The position numbers and the translations under genes were made by a program. From Paragordius varius (lineage: Eukaryota; Nematomorpha), in NCBI GenBank assembly GCA_964247055.1, contig OZ176051.1, positions 11,594,001 to 11,658,000 of the forward strand: a stretch of 64,000 bases of DNA, given 5' to 3'. Below, piece by piece: positions 35,753 through 47,985 of this stretch. The notes below the pieces were generated by a model. It did not search any database and had not been told where the DNA came from. It saw only the letters and a list, made by a program, of their open reading frames with translations. Every line of letters begins with the position of its first letter. Position 1 is the stretch's first letter.

Positions 35753-37478
35753 TACTCTATGCATAACATTTATAATAATTTTCAAAGCAGAATCATATTT
35801 TTAAATATTTTTGTCTATAAACGCATTTCTTGCATTCATAAAATTAATGAACCTAGATAGTTTCAAGTTACTTAAGCGGTTTAATTAATAATTTACATTG
35901 TTTATGATTTAAAACAACTTTTCCCTATATCATCTGTTTATGCATGTAAAATTACCATCATATTAATCTCTACATAAATAAGAATAATATAATTAAATAT
36001 GTATTTCTGTATGTAGCGGTCTGTTTCCTTAGCAAGAATCCAAAATAAAAATAGCCGTTATTGATTTTTTTGTGTGCGTTGAAAGTTTGTACATTTCACG
36101 TTTCATACAAAACAAATTTGTTTGGTAATTAATTGATTTATTTATATATATATAGAGAATGAAGGCTTATTTTACCGCGCATAAACGGATAAATCTGTAA
36201 TATAGCTGCCGTTTTTACATGCCTAAAATTTTACCACACTAAAATGTATAAATTAATTTTTGGCATTAACAATACACCAATTACAAAACACTACCCGGTT
36301 TAAATTGTATATTGGATATTATTTGCAAAAAATATTTTAAAGATTTATATTTTTCGTAGCTGGAAAAGACAAAAATATTTCTGACTATAATCAAATCATG
36401 ACATATTTTAAGACATCATCCATATAGTAATAATCGATTTAATGAATTATACTGTGACAAAAAACTATGATAGAGACAATCATTTCATTTCAGTTTTTTT
36501 AATATTCTGAAAAACTTTTCTACTAAAAATATTAATTCAGTTAATGATAAAAATAAACAAACTGATTTTGTATTCTTGGTGTGCATATAATGAAGATTTG
36601 TCAGATATGAGGAAAAAATAATAAAAATAATTTTTGATCTTTGCTAGCAAAATGAATTAATTTTATATTTTATAGCTAGTAATATATTTTGTCCATATTA
36701 CATTTAATATATATGTTATGAAAATTAATTTTCGGTAATAATGCTATAACTGGATTAGCATAATCTTGGAGCTTTTATGGTACTGTATTTAATACTTTGT
36801 TTCTGGTATAAACTTTTTTGTATTTAAAAATTGGCAGGCTGCGTGCTAGGCCCGCGCTTAAAAGTAATAAACTAGAATAAAGATATTTTTAAAATATATT
36901 TAACTATCAATTATAGTAAAAACGATGATCCATTGATTATTTCAAATTTTCTAAAATGAAATTCACAACCCAGCATATAAAATATTTTGATTTAAAATAT
37001 AGCAACGTAACTCGGTTAAATGTTTTGGATAGGTATTATAACAAAACTAATTAGAGCTAAGTGTGTCGTCTTTTGGCGTTAATTTAAAGGAAATAAATTA
37101 AAGAGCTATCGATCTCTAAAAGAATATTATTTTTGCTTTGCTACATTGTCAACGTTAGTAAAACGAAAACTTTGGGTATTTTATTCATTAGTACTGGACA
37201 AAATTTTTTATATTTTCAAAAATATATTAAAATAAAACTCAGAACCAAGTTCTTTGATAAAAATTTATAAAACTAGTGAGGATAAGAATTTTGCATGTTT
37301 TACCCAAATATCTTCAAACATTATTTTGTTAATAGCACATCAGAATTTATTTAAGAGATTAAGTTCGGTGTTTTTGCGATAAAGCGATTCTCAGAACTTT
37401 ATTTCATTAAAACGGTATATTTAATTTTATGAAATTTATTTTAAATATTTGTTTCTAAACACAATGCTCATAAAAAAA

Positions 37479-38355
37479 TCTATATATTTATAAAAATGGA
37501 AAGTGGTGGCTTTGTGATCTGTTTCCGGAAAACCGGTAGACCCATTCAAATCTAAATGTCGAAAAAATATAATGATTAATGAATGCCTCGACAATAGCTT
37601 CGTCCTTTTTTTGAATTAGGTCCTCAGTTCGGGCCCACCCCGTGTAAAAAACGGTTTTTTTGAAAACAGAAGTCCACAAAAATCGTGTTTTTGAGACAAT
37701 TTTCCGGAGAACGTGTAGGACCATTCGATTTCCAATATGATTTTTTTTTACTTATTTTCGATTCGCCGAACATAGTCGGCTGTTTTTTTAATTTGGGCCC
37801 TCTTTTTACCCGCTTTTCCGAAAAATGCTATTTTTTTCAAAAAATTAAGTCCACAAAGATATTTTTTATATTTATTTTTCGCCCAAGGTATGAGACCGTA
37901 AAAAATCATTAAGGATTCCTAGTATTCCCTGTTAAAAGGCAAAAACTTTAGTCAAGCGTTTCTTTGATGATAGCTGCTGTGTAAGGAGATACCCCTAAAA
38001 AACTGTGCCACTATATAGAAATTATGTTGTTTTGGAACTAATTTAAAAACCTATCAGGCCATATGAGCTCAATAACTGCTTAAAGTATTATCCGTAACAA
38101 AGCAAAAATTTAGATCTTGCGGTTTTTAAAATTAGGCGTTAATTAGGCCCTTCACGCCCTGAAAAACGCGCCACCATAGAATGATTTTTAAATTTTGAAG
38201 ATTTTTCCGAAAACTAATGAGAGCATATCGAATCAATCATGATGCCAGGTATTCTCCGTAAAAACGCAAAAATTTTAATGAAGCGCCTTTTACGTATCAG
38301 CTCCTCCCGAGGAAATTTTTCGGACTTCCTCGGGCTGCGTAGCAGCCTACGCTAG
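37479..38355. mobile_element. Non-autonomous Helitron-like element with ~160-bp repeats
   Basis: It starts TCTATATATT after an A and ends CTAG before a T, as Helitrons do. Just inside the 3' end are two hairpins: CCCGAGGAA (38306-38314) pairing with TTCCTCGGG (38326-38334), and GGCTGC pairing with GCAGCC (38333-38347) around GTA, then TACGCTAG. The body carries about 160-bp diverged tandem units beginning GGCAAAAA-like at 37938, 38101 and 38265. There is no Rep/helicase frame, so it would depend on another element. The body is homologous to 10229-11250, which lacks this 3' end. The hairpin is closer to CTAG than in many Helitrons, so the assignment is good but not proven. Confidence 0.65.
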
Positions 38356-39867
38356 TGGTTTTATAAAATATATATTTTTGATAAATAAATATATAAAAAT
38401 TCTCACAGTGGTTTCGGTTTTAAGCCCTACCCGCGATATTTATTACCACTTTTATCAGAAAATAGGATGCGTTTTGCTGAATAAACTTTTTTCGGTATAA
38501 ATGCTTCATAAAATAAATATATCATCTTATGTTTAAAAAGTGTTTTTATAAAAGTTAAACTTTTAATCTGGGTTCTGAAATATTTTTGAGCTCCAAAATG
38601 GAGTTTCTTTAAATTAAGTCCCGAGATTAAGCGATACTAAATCATATGCTTGATTAAGAAAATAGATTTTGATATAATATATGCTTTGTATATAGTTTAA
38701 ATTTTCATAAATTTGTGTCGATTTATAGTATTTCGATACATAATGAAATGTTAAAACACCTTAAGATATTATGAAAACATTTTTTCAAATGATTTGATTA
38801 CAAACATCTATACCACTCAAAATTTATATCTTTAAATTAAAGTACATTTGTAATTTGATTTCAATTTTCTGAGGTTTATAAATGCTTGGCATCAGAAAAT
38901 AGTTAAATGTCTTAGTTTATATACAGTTTCCTCCATTCTTCAATATGTAAGAAAATACGTTCTAATTAATATGCAAAGCATGTTTTTTCAAAAAAAATTT
39001 AATCCACTAAAAATTATTAAGCAACTGTAAGATTTTTGCCTTTATTTTAAGAATCCAGTGAGAATTAGGACTTTCGGGACTTACGCATAAAAAAAAAATA
39101 ATTGTTTTACCTTTTAAATGATAATTTAAACCATATTTTAATGATATTGGAGAATCATTTAACCTTCACAAAAAATTAATTAGATATGCGCTTAAAATTT
39201 GCAATTTTTCGATATGGACCAATGACCACCAAATGGTAAGTGTTTTTTAAGAAGCCCAAAAACACCATTAGAATCCTGATGCATTATATCAAAAACCTAA
39301 GCATAATATGAAAATTTTAAAACCCCCTAGTTTGTACATTTTTTAATTTACGATTTGGGAAGAATTAGAATTTATTTTTTGGATCCATGGTTGACATATA
39401 TTGGATATGCGTCTAATGAAAAATTTAATTTTTTGGAAAAAAATTTCGTTCGAAGCAGCCAAAATACATATTAGTCATTAATAAATGGTTTGTTTTTATG
39501 GTTTTTTCATTCAAAAGAGTTTAGGTTAACATACTGATTGCCTGCCTTTAAAAATATTTTGTGATTTTTTTTGGAATCTCATATATATGGTTAACATATT
39601 TACATATGTGCACGTCGTGGAAACGCATATTAATTCGCATATTAATTTCTGTCTAACTTTTATTGAAAAAAAAGCCCTTATTGCATTAATTTACCGGTTT
39701 TAATTAAATTTTCCTTTGATGTGCTTTTCATTTTTCCTATAATAATGAGAGCATAAATGTAAACTAAACGAGTATCCCATATGTTCGCTTGCAAATACAC
39801 CATAAACATACATCAGCATATTGGCCAAATTAAAGAATGATACTCCTTTTAAGTAACCTTTTTAAAC

Positions 39868-40027
39868 AATGGGGAGCGAGCGGAAATTTCCTTTACTCTA
39901 TAAATTATGTTAATTAGGATTGTGATGGGCCGCATGGCAAACTCAATTCGTTAATGAAATACTTTCATTTGATTATGTGGCCGCGTAAAGACTGAAATGG
40001 GCCTGGCCGTGGTTTACCGACTCCTAT
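39868..40027. mobile_element. hAT MITE, GGTTTACCGACTCC end
   Basis: The right end GTGGTTTACCGACTCCTATG with GGGCCTGGCC before it is the inverse of a CAGGGGTCGGTAAACCAC terminus. A possible left end, CAATGGGGAGCGAGCGG, is at 39868. GGGCCGCATGGC occurs inside. Diverged. Confidence 0.45.
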
Positions 40028-40911
40028 GTTAGATGACATTACTGAATATATTAAGAGACAACTCTATTCTTAAGACTCCAAAATTAGAAACATTTATTAT
40101 ATGTATGAGTTTTATTAAATAGATGGTATTATCTTTTAATTGCACACTGTATGTTGTAATTATAACTATTTAATTATGATTATCCATAGCGTTTGGCTAA
40201 TTGCAAAAAACGCTTAAAATATCTACAGTGTTTTAAATGCACATAGGTTATAGAGCAAAATTTTTAATTATTTACCTCATAATACTTAAATGATAAATTT
40301 TAAATAAGCTACTTACGCAAATAATTAATTATATGATTTTATTGGTAGAAAATATCGTGTGAGAGATTGGAGAACCTGTTAAAATCATCCGATCGTGACT
40401 ATACGCTTTTATAATCATTCCAAACCTTTAACCATTTGTTTAGGTTGTGTATAATTAATCCAACTACTTAATGCTAAGTAAAATTTAATTATCCACTTAT
40501 TTTAATTGCTATTGAGCCTATTACTAATCTAATTATGTTTTTTTGAATTAAATAGTTGTATAATATATATCTAATTAAGTTACATGTGATTATGGCCTGA
40601 TTACAATCTCGTTTTACCTATTAAAACTCAAACCACCCATGTGCCGCATGTGAATGTGCTGTTCTATAGCCCTGAATTAAATTTATATGTTTTAATATTT
40701 TTACAGAAATATTGAAATTATACAGACCAAACGTAAAACATAATTTATTTTTTTTTTTCAAAAGACCGCGGTACTTATTTGAACTTGATATTGCTTTAAA
40801 CTGCAAAGTGAAAAATAAAAATGTAAATCTTCCACACAATGGAAAAAATATTTTTATATTGTAAATAAAAAATTGTATAACTAAAATTAAGGTTTTAAAA
40901 AGTATGATTGT

Positions 40912-41115
40912 GCCTTTATATTTTTGCGTTTTCTTCGTATACTTCAATTTTTACTGTATTTTGATTATCAATAAATCTGCAAATGTGATAAACAGTTATG
41001 CAATTTTTATCGATATCATATGGTGCATGGCCCTTGAGACAACAAAAATATATTTTGCGGCCATTTAAATTTTTTAGTGAGTACTTAACATCTACCTGAT
41101 TCGTTAAAATTTTGT
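40912..41115. mobile_element. hAT-like MITE fragment
   Basis: Interior similar to 3670-3853: GTGATAAACAGTTATGCAA, TTTTTATCGATATCAT, GGCCCTTGAGACAACAAAAA and TTAGTGAGTACTTAACATC parallel the other copy in the same order. The antisense frames across it are shadows. Confidence 0.45.
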
Positions 41116-41257
41116 TAGTCTGGCTCGTATTTCTAAAGCGTAATTGAAAACGGGGCACACATTGGACATCAATAGGAGTGACAAAATACCCATTCTAATT
41201 ACTTTTTCAAAATCTTTGTGTCGTTTTTAAGTTAAAATATGTAGGATTTATCAAAAT

Positions 41258-41497
41258 CAGGGGTGTCCAGCGCAAACAACTTTGCGGGCCGCATCTTTCA
41301 ATTCAAAAAATACGGCCTGCATTATATATATATATATATATAACTAATTATTAAGTTTAAAACAATATAACACTTATAGTTCTTGCCAATGGACTTATTT
41401 AGTAAAATTGTTTTAATAGTACTAAGATTTGAGCATATTTTTACACATTATTAATTCAAAATTTTTCGCGGGCCGTCTTCAGAGGGCTGCGTTACTG
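41258..41497. mobile_element. Short hAT MITE with TSD
   Basis: It begins CAGGGGTGTCCAGCGCAAAC, then GCGGGCCGCATCTTT, and ends CGCGGGCCGTC...GCGTTACTG. The 8-bp flanks ATCAAAAT (41250-41257) and ATCTAAAT (41498-41505) match at seven of eight bases. It is 240 bp, with a TA run inside. Confidence 0.7.
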
Positions 41498-42224
41498 ATC
41501 TAAATGAATGTAAAAAAATACATTAATGGCAGTTCGGATGGAATTGTTTTTATAATAATATTTTAGTTTAAGAGCAGAATATACCATAACGTATATATCG
41601 ATATATTCTTTCACCGAGATCTAATTCTTTATGGTCAAAGTTTTGTACCTTAATAGCACGATGCCAAAAATTTAATATAAAAAATAATTTAAGAATTCTC
41701 TTTGCGTTCGTTTACTTATATGATAACCAATTATATTTTTAATATCAAAAGTAAAAAATTTTGTATTGTACTGTGTTATATTTTCGATCAATTTGTGTTT
41801 TTTAAGGAATTGCTTCCTATTACCAAAGTATACATTTGGATGATGTCTTATATTTTTGCAGTGTGCAGATCAAATATACACTTGTATACTAATATGTATT
41901 TTTTTCTCTATATGTTTTTTTGAACATGAGAGAATTATAGTTATACGAATATTTTCATCAAATTTATTTTACATTTTTTGTCCGTACATTTTTGTGTCAC
42001 ACATATATACTATTAAGGCCATATAAGAAAATTCCTCTATATTTCTATTTTTACTGTAATATCTGTAAAATATTAAAAAATATCATCCCTTTAAATTCTT
42101 CAATATCATAATTAACGGTATACATATATTTTAAATATATATTTAGCCCTTTTGTTATAATTATATGTAAAATTATTGGCTAAAGTAAAATTTATCAATC
42201 ATATAATTCTTTTATATCAGATTG

Positions 42225-42270
42225 TTTACGTGCAGCCCGCGGGCCACATGAATTATGCGACCTACGAAAA
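42225..42270. mobile_element. hAT MITE left-end fragment
   Basis: GTGCAGCCCGCGGGCCACATG, with GCGACCTACG following, belongs to the same GC-rich terminal type. The far end is not identified. Confidence 0.35.
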
Positions 42271-44859
42271 TTTTTATATAGTAAATGAATACGTCTATAA
42301 GTAAAATTGATATTTATTAAAATCATTAAAACCAAAAGACTCGTTAAATTGAAACATAATTAGTAAACATTGTTTTTAAGATGGTTTTCGTAATTTTTTA
42401 AAGCTTTAAATTTGAAATCTAATATATTGTAATTTTTGGGAATCCTGTTCTAAATAAACATGTAACTAGACAAATTTGACGTTAAAGTTAAAACTTGCTG
42501 ATTAGATCAGTATGAAATCCTTTTTTGGGCAATTTATAAAACTTAAATTATAAATAGGATTTCATAAATTATATCCAATTATATATTGAGAGTTAGATCT
42601 TGGGAATGGCGTGATAAAATTTATTAAATTGAAAAATTTCATTGATTAAATTATTATGCGCCAGACAAATTTATTTTTGTCTGAGACGAGGAGGATACAC
42701 ATTTTCAATTTTTTCCATTAACACATAACTACTATTTTGTGTAAAACATTTATTAATTTTACAAATTTAATTGAATTTTTTTCCACAATATCCAATTTAA
42801 TGTTGGATGCTGCTCTATTTATATTAATGGTTTTGTTTGATCTTCAATGTGTTATAATCAAAGTTTTTAATACTTTGCTAAAACCAACCAGTTATTAAAT
42901 TTATAACTTTTAAATTTTTGAATCAGACATAGACTAAATTGCTGTACTGTGTAAAATAATTCAAATTATGCTCTATAATTATATTTAATACCATGAGGCC
43001 ATACAAAATTTGGATGCGAACTATATTTTAGATGAGATAATATCATAGAAAAGGACCTAAATTGCTTATGAAAATTAGGGATAACATCTCAAAAATCCGT
43101 TTTAAAAAAAGTACTTGTTTGTTAGAATTTAGTGTAAGGTTATAAATGTTATTTTCCGGGACAATGCATAGATTGTTTGAGTGTTAAATTTTTATTATTA
43201 ATTTTAACTTTTATATAAGAGATCAGATATATTACATTTTTAGGGAAGTGGTCAGAATTTTTGTAAAAATGCGCTCGCCGTTTTTAGATTTTATCTTAAT
43301 TTAATTTTTAAGGCCTATATATTCAATTTATAATGGCATTATATGATACCTTCTGAATCAAATTTAATTAACCCCTTGTTTTTAACCACAATTTTTTAAT
43401 CGATTTTAAAATATCAAAGACAATAAGATAGATGTCAGACAGGCCATTGATTTTTTAAAAAACATTTTGTTTTAACAAATTAAAATATTCTCAACTCCAT
43501 TTTTTGCCTTCTATTAAACTGCAGAGTAAAATAATTTTGCAATATTTTTTTTCTCAAAAAAAATTAGTTATAAAACCATGTTTAAGGTAAAAGTAAACAA
43601 TTTTAAAATATTTTTTTCTTAATGTGGTTACGAATTATATAAGAAATTTCCAATGGAATTGCTCCATATTTAAAAATCAATTCACACACACTAAATAAGT
43701 TTATTGGGAGAGGCTTAACGCTTTATTCCAAAAAATTATGTTAATGAATTATATAAAAGTAAATGCGTATTAATTAGTTTTATTTTGATCTTTAAGCGCC
43801 CTTAACGCTCATTTTGAAATCGAATCGAGATTGAGCTATAAATATATTTAAAATATGCTAAGATGCTACATTTTTTGGAAATATACTCCACTTTAAAATA
43901 TAAAATCCGACAAAGATGTCTATATAGTATTAAAGTGTGAATGGTGCTGTACATTTCAGTTTATCGAGATTATATAATTTTTGGTAAACGTGTAGAATTT
44001 TTTGCTAAAGAATAAAAAGAAAAGCACTATGGCAGTAACGAACACTATCATATTATTCAAAATAAGTTAAAGAAGTGTGGGGGCAAGGGCGATATGTTAT
44101 GATGAGTATTAGAAAAAACACTAACCCTTTATTCAAAAAATAATGTGATAAAAATGTTGGTATAGAAAATTTTATCTGAATCTATCATATTTTTTTACTA
44201 TTTTTTTTGCCAAACTATTTTGCCAAATTTTTATGAATATTTTATAATTTTCCGGAAAAAATGATGGTCATTGATAAATAACAACATAAAACATTATTTA
44301 AATTAATACATAAAAATTAACTTTGTATGAATACAAAATTAAAATTATACCCTATTTTTTAAAAAATTATATCCAATGATTCATCACAATGAATTGCTAG
44401 TAAAAAATTATGATTAATTCAGATAAAATTTTTGACGCTCTTATCCCACACTTTGAATCGTTTTAAAAAATTAGATAGTATTCGTTACTTCATAGAGCTT
44501 TTGTTTTATTCCATTCTTTAACACTTCATTACCTTTTACCATTTTTGTCTTAGGGTAGTTTTATATACCAGAGCTTATTTTTGTTAACAAACTACAATTT
44601 TAAAAGATAATTAGTAAAATTAATTATCAAACATTATTTTCTTGTTTTATATAAAAAAGCTCATATTTTTTACATTTTAATTTTTAGAGTTCATAATTAA
44701 GACAGCTCCAAAACATGATTGAAACGAACAGCTGATAAAATAAAATTATATAAAGTTTTTGCTGGTACTAACCATAATATACCTTTATTTGCCTGATTTT
44801 TAAAAATTTATAAGAAAAATATGGCGGGAAAAAGGTTGAAGTGAGGAAGTTTTCTCTTT

Positions 44860-45010
44860 TCGAAAGAGTTTTTTTGCATAATGCGCCTAAAAGATTAGAG
44901 AAGGCATATTTTTAAATTTGGTTTAATGCTTTAAACACTTTTTAATATATTCAATTTTAAATCACTCTGGGATATAAAACTTCCCCAAAAGGTAAAGGAG
45001 TGTCAACAGC
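44860..45010. repeat. Old dispersed repeat (copy 2)
   Basis: Diverged copy of 1990-2160: GAGTTTTTTTGCATAATGCG, CATATTTTTAAATTTGG, TTTAAATCACTCTGGGATAT and CCCCAAAAGG occur in the same order. Family unknown. Confidence 0.4.
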
Positions 45011-47985
45011 TATTATACGTAACAAATTTAATATTGATAAACTTAAATATACAGCATTGTATTTTAAAAAAACTTTTATATAATACAAGAATCTGAACCT
45101 TTCGTCTTATATTTTTTCTTTATAGACCTTTAAATTTATGTTAAATATATTGCTTTTTTTACAAAAAATCTATATAATTTTTGGGCGATTACTAAAATTT
45201 AAGGTTAAGCTCAGGTTATAAATACGAGATCTAATTTAGAAAAATGGCTTTTTTTGTTTTGAAATTAATCTCGGAATGAAAAATATATAATACGCCCCAA
45301 AAGAATTTAAAATTAAAATTTCATATACTGTATGTTTTTTGAAATATTTATTAAATTTCTTTCTGGAGATGAGATAGTATCACTAAAATATTTTGACGAA
45401 ATCTGGTTATCATATAATGCCAATATAACGCCATATTATGTTAACATATTTCTTTAAAAATACAGCCTCGATATAAGTTGAGCTAAAATTAATAACTGAA
45501 TATATTTTAATATCTGACACATCATGCGAAAGATTCAGTACCCTCTAATCCTTTGCGTACTTAATATATATTAAAAAATATGTAAATATCGATCAAGTCT
45601 TAAATTTGTGGAAAAAATCTTAATTTAGGGCTGCGGTTTGAATATCACTAAAGTATACTTAAACTCTTATCGCGCAATCACGGGACTTTGAATATTTTAA
45701 CAGGAATAAGCACATTTAAGCAGAGTCCAAAATTTAAGACTTTTGGCGTTTACATTTTATTGAAGCTAATTATATATATCTTTTAGCTTTTTATATGGAT
45801 TTTATTACATATTTAAAATTCCATCGAAAAAAATTATCATTTTGGAATTTTTGATATGGTACTTGTACGCAATTAACCAAAATATTTTCTATCAATTTAT
45901 ATTATTTTTTCGGTGGTATAATTATTAAATATTGTATAAAATAACTATGTACTCCACCATTTGATTGGAAGAAAAAAGGAGTCGTATGTTGCATTAACCT
46001 TACATTATCTTTTCTGTATGAAGGCAATTATTTTGGAGTCTTTAGCAAAATAATCTTTGTTTTCTGTTTTGTTTAAATTTAAAAGATATCGTTTACTGCA
46101 CCCTAACTTCTCGAATGAAAATCTGTTATGACTCCATAAGGCCCGCTCAATTTATACTATATGATGCATTTATTTGCCTGTTATTATGTTAAAAATAATC
46201 CAAAGAAAGTATTTCGGCCAAAAAAATTGAGATAATGATTTCAATATTTTATATTTTTCACAAAAATGAATCATTCACCTAAAAGGTTAAAGATGCATAA
46301 TTTAAAATTTGGTATATTATGATAAATTTTGAATGGCTCCATATTAAAAGTTTCAATCAAAAAAATAATGGAGACACTCTTCTAACTTAGGGAATACTGC
46401 GTTGGTTTCCAGAAATTCGAAAATCCCGTAGGATTATCGATTGTCAAGTTTGGATTGGTTGGTAACTGATTTAACGGGTTCGTGTTTAATTTCAAGATTA
46501 GGTTCTGATTTTAGGTGACAACATCAAGGGGAAAATAATTTAAACATTATTATATGATACATAGATTTTTTACATATTACAATTAATCTTATTAAATTTG
46601 GAAAATATGTATTTTTAAATTTATTAAGACAGTATCGAAGCAATAATGTGTTTCAAAATTTATTTTTTAATTTAATATTTCTTCTTTTAATTTTGAATAA
46701 AAAAATATGTTGGAAAATGAGTTAACGATTCTTGCATAGTTAATTAGGTAATTTGCCATAGACAGTGATAAGATATTCTATGCCAAAATTATTCATTAAA
46801 TTTCCATTTTTTCCTCATTTTTCATTCGTAATTTTTTTACTGAATACAACAGTTATGAATATATTAAAATAAAAAATTATTGACTAAATTAATATATTTC
46901 ATCATTTATCTCACACACATATTTTGTTTGCTTAAAAATGATTTATACCAAACAAGATTGAGGCAAGAGCATTTTAAGTTTTAATGCCAAATGAAATGAT
47001 GTGTAAAAAATTGTCCATAAATCACAGTTAAGATATATGCCTTATGTTGTGTTGTATTTTCTCGAGATTGATTTATTTCAAAATTTTTGATTCCTGTATA
47101 TAAGGATTTCTAAAATTTTCATCGTTGGTTTACGTGCGTGCATCTAAATCATGCATGATATATTATTAAAAATATATGAGTCATATATCATGGAGATAGC
47201 TTAAATACTTCATTGTAAGCGATGACTTAAAAACTGTACATTTTTGGATATTTATACCTTTAAAACAGGATATACATATCAAAACACTAGATAATGGAGA
47301 TATGGCAGGCTGGCAGACAGACAAGGCCATACATTAAAAATATCACATAAAGCGTGTATATATCGTGTCTAACTCTGTTACTTGATTTACTTTCCAATTA
47401 GTTAACATTATTCTTCTTATAAGTACTTGCTACTCAAGTTTACCTCTTATATGTTTCTTATTTCCTAAAACATGCATACTGTCGATTTGTAATTTTTATT
47501 GCGTTCATTCTCTCAATTAGTTAAGTGTAATAAAAAGTCACTTAATAAAAAAAATCCTTAAAAAAGGCATTTTATTGTTTTATACAGCGTCAAGATTTTA
47601 TTTGTCAATGGTATATTGTATATTATTTTCGTTATGATGCATTAATTGCAATAATGGATCAGTCAAAAAAACTTATTCCTACAGTTTATGCATATAAATA
47701 CAAAATTATAAATATTTTTTGCGGACATTGAGCTAACATATGTAAGAATAAGAGGATTTATTATTATTGTGCGCCTAAATCAAAAAATAGATTCTGGTCA
47801 TATTTTTAATTGAGCATAAGTTTTCGCAGAATATAGTAATTTGAATCATAATAGCTTAATTATCAAAAAGAATATGAACAGTGTAATGTCTCGTTTTAAA
47901 TTTGGTGTCCATGCATATTATAAATTATTTATAATTATCCTATTTTTCTTATATATATATATATATTGTTAGAACACCTATCGCT

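Larger units (their letters stand above)
33877..47972. other. 14-kb gene-poor stretch
   Basis: No gene could be supported across this interval apart from one possible terminal exon near 34848. It holds a Helitron-like element, several hAT MITE ends, TA microsatellites and old dispersed repeats. The remaining DNA is very AT-rich with no further structure that I can name. Promoter and 5' UTR sequence of the calexcitin gene presumably lies at its right end. Confidence 0.5.

Noticed and set aside
41702-41923. 73-codon hydrophobic plus-strand frame
   Set aside because: AT-rich, Phe/Tyr/Ile-heavy composition expected by chance; no motif, splice partner or similarity.
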